Of a DNA stretch of 14,791 bases, positions 7,290 through 13,430 are shown piece after piece. The stretch lies in contig DAOQAY010000067.1 of NCBI GenBank assembly GCA_035354435.1, positions 1 through 14,791 of the forward strand, written 5' to 3'. This DNA comes from JAKLDO01 sp035354435 (GTDB taxonomy: Bacteria > UBP6 > UBA1177). The first letter of the stretch is position 1. The number at the start of each line of letters is the position of its first letter. A program made the position numbers and the translations under genes. Under the pieces are notes generated by a model. It did not search any database. It was not told the DNA's origin and saw only the letters and a list, made by a program, of their open reading frames with translations.

Positions 7290-8714
7290 TTATTCCGAAG
7301 TGCTTTGAAAAGTTTCAGAACTGAATTCGTTCGGTGCAATTCCTGTAACAATCCTGTACTGACTGCCGTTATTTTCGACATGAATCGTAACAGCTGTATT
7401 TGCAACAAAAAGTTTCGGGCTGCTGCCTGAAGTCCACGCTTTTGCGTTTGCCCATACCATGCCTGTTCCAAGTCTCGGAGCAAGAGAGTCAAGCACAGAC
7501 TGAGCAGGAGAGGTTACATATATCCCTGAAGTTCCGACAATAGCATTTCTGTTTTTTCCATCGTTCGGGAAAAGCCAATCCACCCATTCAGTCGAAGTGG
7601 ATGATGCAAGTCCGTGGTGACTGAGATGAACTGCATCGGCACCAGTTGTTTCTATAAGTTTCTGTCCGTTGATATCAAGAAGTTTATCGCTTCTGCCGGC
7701 AATGAATTTCTCCATTTTTATATCTCTGCCCTGAGTGTCACCTGCAAAAACATAATTGAATCCGCCCCATTTCAATACTGCTCCGAGACTTCTTGCATTT
7801 TCTTCATCTGTATTTCCCCAGCCGATCGTAATACCGTTATCTTCAGCTTTTACCGGGCCGTCATTTGCAGCAACCCAGCCGTTTGCATGGGTAAAATAGA
7901 TCTTTGCACCGCCGCCGATAGGAATGAATGATGTAATGTTTTGAGAATCATCAGAGCTGTCGGACAGATCACCTTTCAAAAGTCCGTTGCAGCTGGACGC
8001 TCCCCATGGACCTCCGCTGCCTCCACCGCAGGGCATCGTTGTTCCTTCACACAAAGGAATTGAAATGGAAGCAAGTTCTCCTGAAGTAAGGGTGCAGAAT
8101 TCGTTAAAATCTTCAACGCCTGGCATATCTGAACCGATGTCGAGCATTCCACGGTAAATAATTCCTTTTTTCACATCTATTTTGTCACTTGCGCCGGTTC
8201 CGAAAAGATTGTCAAATCCGCCGATATGGTCATTGTGATAATGTGTAACTATGAGCCAGTCTATTTCGCTTTTTCCAGTTCGGCGAACTATTGCTTCGGC
8301 TATCTGCTTTGACTGTCCGTCATTTGCTGTGTCAATAAGCACAGAAGTTTTGTCGGGACCGATTATCAGTATTGCTTCACCCATAACTTTTCCTGGAAAG
8401 TAGATCTGCTCGATATCAAGAGTGCTTCCGTCAATAATTTCATCGGGAGCTTCTGTATTATCTGTATCGTCAATATTTGTGTCTTCATCCGGAACTGTAA
8501 TTTCATCGACTGTATCAGAAACTTCACTTTCATTATTTTCAGTATCGTTCTGTACATTTTCATCAATTACTGAATCGGTAATTTCATCAGTAAGGTCATC
8601 AGAACAGTCAGCGGTTTCAGAGTTTCCGTTGTCAATAGTGTTTTCCTCGTTGACAGTGCAGGCCGTGGTCAGAAGAATAATTAACAGCGTCCATAGTAAT
8701 AAAGATTCTTTCAT
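7290..8714 (-). CDS. Exported metallo-beta-lactamase-fold lipoprotein (ComEC C-terminal type)
   Basis: This is a 474-aa lipoprotein. The start chosen is ATG 8714, with GAGG 6 nt upstream, which gives a clean signal peptide ending LLTTAC (Cys19). An in-frame GTG at 8735 would only add residues before it. Residues 20 to about 96 form an acidic Asp/Glu/Thr/Asn linker. A metallo-beta-lactamase domain follows with HYHNDH (158-163), the metal-ligand Asp326 in FAGD, and SHH (365-367). The order and the HLSHHG motif resemble the hydrolase domain at the end of ComEC/Rec2 (COG2333), but no membrane channel is present. An insertion rich in Gly and Cys (GGGSGG region, about 230-243) interrupts the domain. 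A secreted phosphodiesterase or nuclease is the likely class; the substrate is unknown. It is mid-operon, 48 bp after the J-like/TPR gene and 21 bp before patatin. Confidence 0.85.
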   Translation of the reverse strand: MKESLLLWTLLIILLTTACTVNEENTIDNGNSETADCSDDLTDEITDSVIDENVQNDTENNESEVSDTVDEITVPDEDTNIDDTDNTEAPDEIIDGSTLDIEQIYFPGKVMGEAILIIGPDKTSVLIDTANDGQSKQIAEAIVRRTGKSEIDWLIVTHYHNDHIGGFDNLFGTGASDKIDVKKGIIYRGMLDIGSDMPGVEDFNEFCTLTSGELASISIPLCEGTTMPCGGGSGGPWGASSCNGLLKGDLSDSSDDSQNITSFIPIGGGAKIYFTHANGWVAANDGPVKAEDNGITIGWGNTDEENARSLGAVLKWGGFNYVFAGDTQGRDIKMEKFIAGRSDKLLDINGQKLIETTGADAVHLSHHGLASSTSTEWVDWLFPNDGKNRNAIVGTSGIYVTSPAQSVLDSLAPRLGTGMVWANAKAWTSGSSPKLFVANTAVTIHVENNGSQYRIVTGIAPNEFSSETFQSTSE

Positions 8715-8762
8715 TTTTTCCCTCAAATTAAACACACACCAGAGTGGATTATAAATATATTT

Positions 8763-9890
8763 TTATTTTTTTCTACCAGAATCTTTATTATTTATCTGAT
8801 AGGTTTTCTGTTCGTCAGGCAGCATATAAAGTTCTTTCATTTTTCTGTTTGCCATTCTTATGATATCTTCGACTTCGTTTTTAAGATCGGGATCTTTTTC
8901 AACGGCTTCATATGCGTGCTGAACTGCCATTTCCGGCATGTCTTTTTCAAGAGCTATTTTTGCCAGCCTTAAATGAGCAAGAGGCGAAGATTCTGTCAAC
9001 TCAACTATACCCGATATAACTTTTTCAAGCTTAGCTTCGTCAAGAAGAAGTGAATCATTACTTTCAAGTGCTTTGAAAAGAATAGAAGTTCTTTCACTTT
9101 TCAATTTTTCCGTAAGTTCTTTTTTAAGATCAAGATAATCTGAACATTCAGGATTAAGCTGACTCGCAATAAGTACTTCGTTAAGAGCTTTTTTAAGATC
9201 TTTCTCATGATTATATCTGATTGCAAGTATAAAATGTTCCTCTGCAGATTTCAGAGGTGTTTTTGCCGGCTTTTCTAAGGAGATCGTCGCATCAGACTTT
9301 GACTGAGATTTTAACGAGCTGTCATAATCCTCCCTAGCGTTGATTTCTTCTATCTGACAGGCTGTTTTTATAATTGTGCGTACTTTTTCAATTTTAGTTT
9401 TATAAGTTCCCAGCTCAATTCCTTCAAAGTGTCTGCCGGCAGTTATCATTCTGTAAAAATTGCATTTTTCAGAAATTTTCTGAAAACTCTCTCCTGTTTC
9501 AGCATTTAGATTCAACACTTTGTAATAGTTTATATTACTGCCGTAATAATATAAAAAAAGCATTTCCTTTTTAAAGTTGATAGGAAGTTCAGGAGCTTCT
9601 TTGAGTTCATCGGAATTAAAATTGATACCGGTGTAATCTCTGAAATCAGCACCTTCATTGAATTCAAGAACAGTCGATCTGCCGGACTCTTTTTCAACAG
9701 CTTCCATTTCAATGAAATATTCAATTGTATTTTCAAACTGATCTTTTGAAACTGCTCCTGAAACGGCTTGGAATAGTTCTTTGCAAGGTTGCCAGTCTAC
9801 AGTGATCTTTGAAGCAATGAACGCTTCAATGGAAGATCTTATACCCAGCTTTTCACTTGAAAGTAACCTTATTTTGCTGTTGCAGTTCAT
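8763..9890 (-). CDS. Degenerate J-domain-like / TPR protein
   Basis: This is a 375-aa protein with no signal peptide. ATG 9890 has GAGG 5 nt upstream. Residues 1-75 are helical and unassigned. Residues about 119-181 resemble the J-domains found in deltaproteobacterial DnaJ-TPR proteins: NYYKVLNLNAETG at the start and LGTYKTKIEKV near the end. The HPD tripeptide that stimulates DnaK is absent; the equivalent stretch reads AGRHFEG. After a charged linker, two or more TPR-like helix pairs follow (about 215-262 and 303-345, with AIRYNHEKDLKKALNEVLIASQLNP and LAKIALEKDMPEMAVQHAYEAVEKDP patterns split by a helix). A scaffold or adaptor role is plausible. It is the first gene of the operon leading to the metallo-hydrolase and patatin. 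The J-like call is a resemblance, the TPR call is firmer. Confidence 0.7.
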   Translation of the reverse strand: MNCNSKIRLLSSEKLGIRSSIEAFIASKITVDWQPCKELFQAVSGAVSKDQFENTIEYFIEMEAVEKESGRSTVLEFNEGADFRDYTGINFNSDELKEAPELPINFKKEMLFLYYYGSNINYYKVLNLNAETGESFQKISEKCNFYRMITAGRHFEGIELGTYKTKIEKVRTIIKTACQIEEINAREDYDSSLKSQSKSDATISLEKPAKTPLKSAEEHFILAIRYNHEKDLKKALNEVLIASQLNPECSDYLDLKKELTEKLKSERTSILFKALESNDSLLLDEAKLEKVISGIVELTESSPLAHLRLAKIALEKDMPEMAVQHAYEAVEKDPDLKNEVEDIIRMANRKMKELYMLPDEQKTYQINNKDSGRKK

Positions 9891-9922
9891 TCAATCCTCG
9901 AATTACTGTAAAATATTAATGG

Positions 9923-9951
9923 ATATTAGGCTATAAGTTGAATAAAGTCAA
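9923..9951 (-). promoter_or_regulatory. Strong sigma70-type promoter for the TPR-hydrolase-patatin operon
   Basis: Read on the minus strand this is TTGACT (9951-9946), an optimal 17-bp spacer, then TAATAT (9928-9923). The start site would be near 9916, leaving a leader of about 25 nt before ATG 9890. Confidence 0.6.
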
Positions 9952-9992
9952 AAAATGCACACAAGATTCAATTACATGTTAAAAACAGTTCA

Positions 9993-10020
9993 TTGATTTT
10001 AACAGAAATCAAATTATAAT
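9993..10020 (+). promoter_or_regulatory. Promoter of the YchJ-family gene
   Basis: TTGATT (9993-9998), a 16-bp spacer and a perfect TATAAT (10015-10020) precede the gene. The start would be near 10027, followed by GGAGGT at 10038-10043, 7 nt before ATG 10051. It is divergent from the promoter at 9923-9951. Confidence 0.6.
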
Positions 10021-10050
10021 CGCCATGTTTTTTGACTGGAGGTAGAAAAA

Positions 10051-10536
10051 ATGAAAGCATGTCATTGCGGAAGCGGAAAAAATTACAGTGATTGTTGTGA
10101 ATTGTTCGTCAAAGGGAAATCAAATCCTAAAACTGCAGAAGAGTTGATGAGGGCGAGATATTCTGCATTTGTTGAGCATGAGATTGATTTTATAATGAAT
10201 ACTGTCTCTCCTGATCAGCCCAACGCAATGACGCGGGAAGCTGTTAAAAGATGGGCTGAAAATACTAACTGGAAAGGACTCGAAATAATAAGCATTGAAA
10301 AGGGTGGTGCCGATGATTCTACAGGGATAGTTGAATTCAAGGCGTATTCAACTGTTGAGAATATAACACAGGCTCATCATGAAAAAGCGCATTTCATAAA
10401 AAAAGGAAAGAAGTGGCTTTTTGAGGACGGTGAAGCTGTCTCTCCCGAACAGATGAAAAGAGAAGTTCCGAAGACCGGAAGAAATGATCTTTGCCCATGC
10501 GGAAGCGGGAAAAAATATAAAAAGTGCTGTGGATAA
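10051..10536 (+). CDS. ychJ: YchJ-family protein with two SEC-C zinc motifs
   Basis: This is a small cytoplasmic protein of 161 aa, close to the usual YchJ length of about 150. A SEC-C-type motif opens the protein (CHCGSGKNYSDCC, 4-16) and a second closes it (CPCGSGKKYKKCC, 148-160). The SEC-C motif binds zinc and was first described at the C-terminus of SecA. Between them lies the YchJ/NTF2-like middle domain, with the family signature AEELMRARYSAFVEHEIDFI. The molecular function of YchJ is not known to me. The gene is alone on the plus strand with its own promoter and strong ribosome site. Its stop lies 2 bp from the stop of the convergent SUMF1 lipoprotein gene, leaving no room for a separate terminator. 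Confidence 0.92.
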   Translation: MKACHCGSGKNYSDCCELFVKGKSNPKTAEELMRARYSAFVEHEIDFIMNTVSPDQPNAMTREAVKRWAENTNWKGLEIISIEKGGADDSTGIVEFKAYSTVENITQAHHEKAHFIKKGKKWLFEDGEAVSPEQMKREVPKTGRNDLCPCGSGKKYKKCCG

Positions 10537-10538
10537 TA

Positions 10539-11756
10539 TCACTTAGCGACACACCTGAATCCGAAACTATCGAGAAGATTGTCTGCCGAGCTGCTGAAAT
10601 AACGGCTTGATGCCCTTAGATCTATTTTATTTCTATACCATGATCCGCCTCTGAGAACTTTGTAAGAGCCGCTTGCAGGTCCTTGAGGATTGATCTGAGG
10701 AGAAACTGAATAATATGTTGCAGAATATGAGTCGTTGCACCATTCTCTTAAATTTCCGGACATATCTGAAGCTCCGAATGGACTGTCGCCTGCAGTTTTG
10801 CTTCCTACCACCCATGTTGTTCCGGTTCCGCATCCGAGAAATCCTGCTTCTTTCATGACTGCATAATCACAAGTTGCATCAGTATCACCCCAGGGATATA
10901 TCCTGTCATCATTACCCTTTGCGGCATATTCCCACTCCGCTTCGGTCGGAAGTCTCATTCCAAGCCACTCGCAATAAGCTTTTGCACCGTACCAGCTGAC
11001 ACAGTTCATCGGCTGTGAGCTTTCTCTTGATGACCCGAGGTTGCAATACATATAATTCGTGGTATTGCTCCATACTGCATAATGAATCTGGGTAGGGGTA
11101 CTGTTATTGCAGTTCCCGGCAGTTACGCAGGCTTCATATTCAGAAACAGTGACTTCGTTTTTCATTATTTTGTAAGATGAAAGTATTACAGAATGTCTAG
11201 GCGTTTCATCAGAATTACAATCAAGGTCTGTAAGAGCGCAACCCATAGTGAACTGACCGGCAGGGATATCGCACATTCCGTCAGCACAATTTGCGACTAT
11301 CTCATCATCTGTCATATAGTCTTCATCAAAAACAACCACATCGGGATCTGCAGTATCTTCATCAGGTATGACAATGTCATCTGCAGAATCTGTGTCAGTG
11401 GATATTTCATCAGCAGTGTCAGGATCGGGAATCTCTTCGTCGGTAGCATCAGCATCAATAATATCCGAATCAAGGGTTTCTGTATCATTTTCATCAAGAG
11501 TTTCATCAGGTTCAGCAATATCCGGATCGGAGATCACAACATTGTCATCATCTGCCGTTTCAACATCATCAACAAAATCGTTGTCGAGAACAGCGTCACT
11601 GTCTTCAATTGTATCAATGTCGGAAAAAACATCTGAATCACCTGAATTGTCAGAATCGGAAAAGATATCTTCATCAGAATGGTTCGAATGTTTGCTTTTA
11701 CAGCCTAATGAAAAAATAACAGCAATGACAAGAACGATCAGAAATCTGAAGCTCAT
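10539..11756 (-). CDS. SUMF1/FGE-fold lipoprotein with acidic linker
   Basis: This is a 405-aa exported lipoprotein. ATG 11756 has GGAG 7 nt upstream and begins a signal peptide ending FSLGC (Cys19). The frame extends further upstream but only adds a second hydrophobic stretch without a ribosome site. Residues about 27-152 are a very acidic Asp/Glu/Thr/Ser linker with PDEDT-like repeats. The SUMF1 (formylglycine-generating enzyme-type) domain spans about 158-405: IPAGQFTMG, NEVTVSEYEAC, PMNCVSWYGAKAYCEWLG, RLPTEAEWEYAAKG, PWGD, FGASDMSGNLREWCND, VLRGGSW and FGFRC. The two active-site cysteines that follow RGGS in true FGE are missing here (WYRNKIDLR), so formylglycine formation is unlikely and a binding or structural role is more probable. 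The domain has about 13 cysteines, fitting disulfides outside the cytoplasm. Confidence 0.88.
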   Translation of the reverse strand: MSFRFLIVLVIAVIFSLGCKSKHSNHSDEDIFSDSDNSGDSDVFSDIDTIEDSDAVLDNDFVDDVETADDDNVVISDPDIAEPDETLDENDTETLDSDIIDADATDEEIPDPDTADEISTDTDSADDIVIPDEDTADPDVVVFDEDYMTDDEIVANCADGMCDIPAGQFTMGCALTDLDCNSDETPRHSVILSSYKIMKNEVTVSEYEACVTAGNCNNSTPTQIHYAVWSNTTNYMYCNLGSSRESSQPMNCVSWYGAKAYCEWLGMRLPTEAEWEYAAKGNDDRIYPWGDTDATCDYAVMKEAGFLGCGTGTTWVVGSKTAGDSPFGASDMSGNLREWCNDSYSATYYSVSPQINPQGPASGSYKVLRGGSWYRNKIDLRASSRYFSSSADNLLDSFGFRCVAK

Positions 11757-11790
11757 ATTTGATCTCCATATATAAAAAAACTTGAATAAA

Positions 11791-11818
11791 ATTATACATG
11801 AAAGAAAAAAAAGTTCCA
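11791..11818 (-). promoter_or_regulatory. Candidate promoter of the SUMF1-fold lipoprotein
   Basis: On the minus strand a perfect TATAAT (11796-11791) lies about 28 bp before the lipoprotein ATG, allowing a short leader. The -35 is weak: TGGAAC, 16 bp upstream. It is divergent from the PadR promoter. Confidence 0.4.
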
Positions 11819-11835
11819 GATAAAGAAAAAATACC

Positions 11836-11866
11836 TTGCAATGCACAGTAGCGTGTGATATATAAT
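11836..11866 (+). promoter_or_regulatory. Candidate promoter of the PadR operon
   Basis: TTGCAA (11836-11841) is followed after 17 bp by TATATA (11859-11864), or after 19 bp by TATAAT (11861-11866). The ATG of padR is at 11894, with GGGGGTG just before it. Confidence 0.5.
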
Positions 11867-11876
11867 ACCGTGTATT
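11864..11876. promoter_or_regulatory. Inverted repeat AATAC-CGT-GTATT, candidate PadR operator
   Basis: A perfect 5-bp inverted repeat overlaps the -10 box and probable start site of the PadR operon. PadR regulators commonly repress their own promoters by binding short AT-rich dyads, so this is a natural autorepression site. This is inference from position and symmetry only. Confidence 0.4.
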
Positions 11877-11893
11877 GTCTTGTAGGGGGTGTC

Positions 11894-12211
11894 ATGAACA
11901 TACAATTCAAAAAAGGGGTTCTCGATATGTGTGTACTTTCAGTTATAGCCGAAGGCGACTGCTACGGGTATGAACTTGTTGCCAGAATTTCCCAGAACAT
12001 CGAGATAGCTGAAGGGACCATTTATCCGCTGCTCCGTAAACTCCAGACGGAAGGTTATTGTGAAACTTATCTGGCAGAATCGAGCGGAGGTCCGCCACGA
12101 AAATATTACTGCCTGACACCGGCAGGAAGAGCGGTACTTAACACATTAAAGGAAGAGTGGATTCATTTTTCAAAAAATGTTGATACAATATTATTCCAAG
12201 GGGGTAAATAA
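11894..12211 (+). CDS. PadR-family transcriptional regulator
   Basis: This is a 105-aa winged-helix regulator of the short PadR type (one domain, no long C-terminal helical extension). Visible signatures are the helix LDMCVLSVIAEGDCYGYEL, the recognition region IEIAEGTIYPLLRKLQTEG, and the wing GGPPRKYYCLTPAGRAVL. Start: ATG 11894 is preceded by GGGGGTG, and the upstream frame adds no domain. Its TAA overlaps the ATG of the next gene by one base (TAATG), so the two are coupled. The pairing of a short PadR gene with a HAAS/DUF1700 membrane protein is a recurrent gene pair. The likely role is a ligand- or partner-controlled repressor of this operon. Confidence 0.93.
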   Translation: MNIQFKKGVLDMCVLSVIAEGDCYGYELVARISQNIEIAEGTIYPLLRKLQTEGYCETYLAESSGGPPRKYYCLTPAGRAVLNTLKEEWIHFSKNVDTILFQGGK

Positions 12212-12786
12212 TGGACAAGGCACTTTTTATCACAAAATTGAGAGACAGTCTTTCGGGTCTTACTTTCAAAGAGATCGAAGATATTGTTGCCGATTATGAA
12301 GAACATTTCAGGATCGGGCTGGAAAAAGGCAAATCAGAAGCGGAGATCTCTGTTTCGCTCGGTTCTCCTGAAGAAATAGCCCTTCAGTATACCGGGGAGA
12401 AGACAGACAGAGCAGAGTCTTCGAAAAACCCTGATAAAACAAAGATGTGGGTTGTCGCCGCCCTGCTTATTGCTGTGAATGTGACAGTGTTTTTCACGCC
12501 GCTTCTAACGCTTTTCTGGGTCTGGTTCGCTTTATGGGCAGTAAGCTTTGCCGCTGTTGCTGTAGGCTTTATCATTGCAGTTGCCGGACTGATAAATGTA
12601 ACAATTCCTATTCTGAATTTTCTGCTTGCTCCATTTCTTACACTTTTCGGTACCGGCACTGTTTCTCTGGGCATCGGAATGATAATAGTTCTCGGCTGGT
12701 TGACAAAACTTGCGGTAAAAGCGATAAAGTGGTGGGTGAATTTTAACATTGACATCGCTAGAAAGGCAGGAGGGGTCAATGCGTAA
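12211..12786 (+). CDS. HAAS-domain (DUF1700-type) membrane protein
   Basis: This is a 191-aa inner-membrane protein. Residues 1-60 form the HAAS-type helical domain (FITKLRDSLSGL, DIVADYEEHF, SEAEISVSLGSPEEIA). The rest is hydrophobic with about four predicted membrane segments, roughly 79-95, 98-120, 122-147 and 149-170, and ends in a short amphipathic tail. This matches the DUF1700 family, usually encoded directly after a short PadR gene. The cytoplasmic HAAS domain is thought to interact with the PadR partner or other signalling proteins; I infer that role here. GGGGG lies 6 nt upstream of the ATG. Its last codons overlap the next gene by 8 bp. Confidence 0.85.
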   Translation: MDKALFITKLRDSLSGLTFKEIEDIVADYEEHFRIGLEKGKSEAEISVSLGSPEEIALQYTGEKTDRAESSKNPDKTKMWVVAALLIAVNVTVFFTPLLTLFWVWFALWAVSFAAVAVGFIIAVAGLINVTIPILNFLLAPFLTLFGTGTVSLGIGMIIVLGWLTKLAVKAIKWWVNFNIDIARKAGGVNA

Positions 12787-13039
12787 AAGATGGATAGTTA
12801 TAATACTGTTTACAATCGGCATTATCTGCTACATTTCGGCTTTTTCCCTTTTTTTTGATTACAGCAAAGTAAAGTCTGAAATTGAGAAAAGTCCGGCAGG
12901 TTCAGTTATTGATGAAATTCTCAAAGCAATAAAAAACGAAACTCATTCTCAATCAGGATGCAAAGGATCAGATATTGAAATTGAAGCAAAAACAGCCTCG
13001 GGCAATATGAAAATAGACTCAGTTAAAGGAGAAAATTAA
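12779..13039 (+). CDS. Small single-pass membrane protein, possible truncated DUF4097
   Basis: This 86-aa protein is unrecognised as a whole. ATG 12779 lies within the end of the HAAS gene, with AGGAGGGG just upstream. One membrane segment (about 5-26, WIVIILFTIGIICYISAF) is followed by an exported or cytoplasmic tail. The last 25 residues (DIEIEAKTASGNMKIDSVKG) look like one turn of the beta-helix seen in DUF4097 proteins, which often follow PadR-DUF1700 pairs. The protein stops right there, so it may be a shortened DUF4097 protein. The stop overlaps the next ATG by one base (TAATG). The reading frame and ribosome site are good; function is unknown. Confidence 0.65.
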   Translation: MRKRWIVIILFTIGIICYISAFSLFFDYSKVKSEIEKSPAGSVIDEILKAIKNETHSQSGCKGSDIEIEAKTASGNMKIDSVKGEN

Positions 13040-13335
13040 TGGAAACGGCAAAAAAGACTTTGACAAGGGCGGAAGCAAGCGGTGCATCGTTCATGAGACT
13101 TCAGATGAACACAAATTTCGGAAAAAAAGATGACGCATTTTTTCTAGTCAGCACACTTCCGGGTAATATTTTTGTGCTTCAGAGACTTGAATATACAGGC
13201 ACCGAATTTGTCCATAAAGGCAAACAGATAAGGGTCAACAGCCTGGCACCATTCCAGAAAAGCTCAAATGAGCGTGACCATGACCTTGAAACAGGCCGCC
13301 GCAACACAAAAAATGAACATTACGGTGAACGCTGA
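13039..13335 (+). CDS. Hypothetical protein, fourth gene of the PadR operon
   Basis: This 98-aa protein is one I do not recognise. ATG 13039 overlaps the previous stop and has AAGGAG 7 nt upstream, so it is very likely translated. There is no signal peptide or membrane segment. The middle (about 18-68) alternates hydrophobic and polar residues like a small beta-rich domain (FFLVSTLPGNIFVLQRLEY). The last 25 residues are highly charged and probably disordered. Codon use resembles its neighbours. The 1-base and 8-base overlaps along this operon argue that it works with the HAAS protein. Confidence 0.6.
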   Translation: METAKKTLTRAEASGASFMRLQMNTNFGKKDDAFFLVSTLPGNIFVLQRLEYTGTEFVHKGKQIRVNSLAPFQKSSNERDHDLETGRRNTKNEHYGER

Positions 13336-13365
13336 CTGATTTTTACACCGACATTTCGTTTATTA

Positions 13366-13384
13366 CACAATTAAGTCAATTGTG
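13366..13384. promoter_or_regulatory. Inverted repeat CACAATT-AAGTC-AATTGTG between the PadR operon and pabB
   Basis: A perfect 7-bp inverted repeat with a 5-base centre lies 30 bp after the hypothetical gene and 46 bp before the pabB ATG. It could be an operator for pabB or a weak AT-rich terminator. It has no long T-run after it, so neither role is settled. Confidence 0.35.
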
Positions 13385-13430
13385 AGATTTTGCAAAACAA
13401 AGCGATTCTGTTATCCTTCAAAAGATTTTC

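Noticed and set aside
6381..9890. Bacterial immune (CBASS-like) system suggested by a patatin phospholipase
   Set aside because: No nucleotide cyclase, HORMA/TRIP13 or ubiquitin-like partner is present, and the protein looks like a housekeeping RssA-type patatin.
11193..11775. Long plus-strand frames rich in Ser/Ile opposite the SUMF1-fold lipoprotein linker
   Set aside because: They are antisense readings of the repetitive Asp/Glu codons, with no ribosome site or domain. The same applies to the Ser-rich plus-strand frame at 8422-8754.
13366..13384. Resemblance of the CACAATT/AATTGTG dyad to a lac-type operator
   Set aside because: Only the short AATTGTG half-site is similar and there is no LacI-type gene or sugar operon nearby. 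It is kept as an unassigned inverted repeat.
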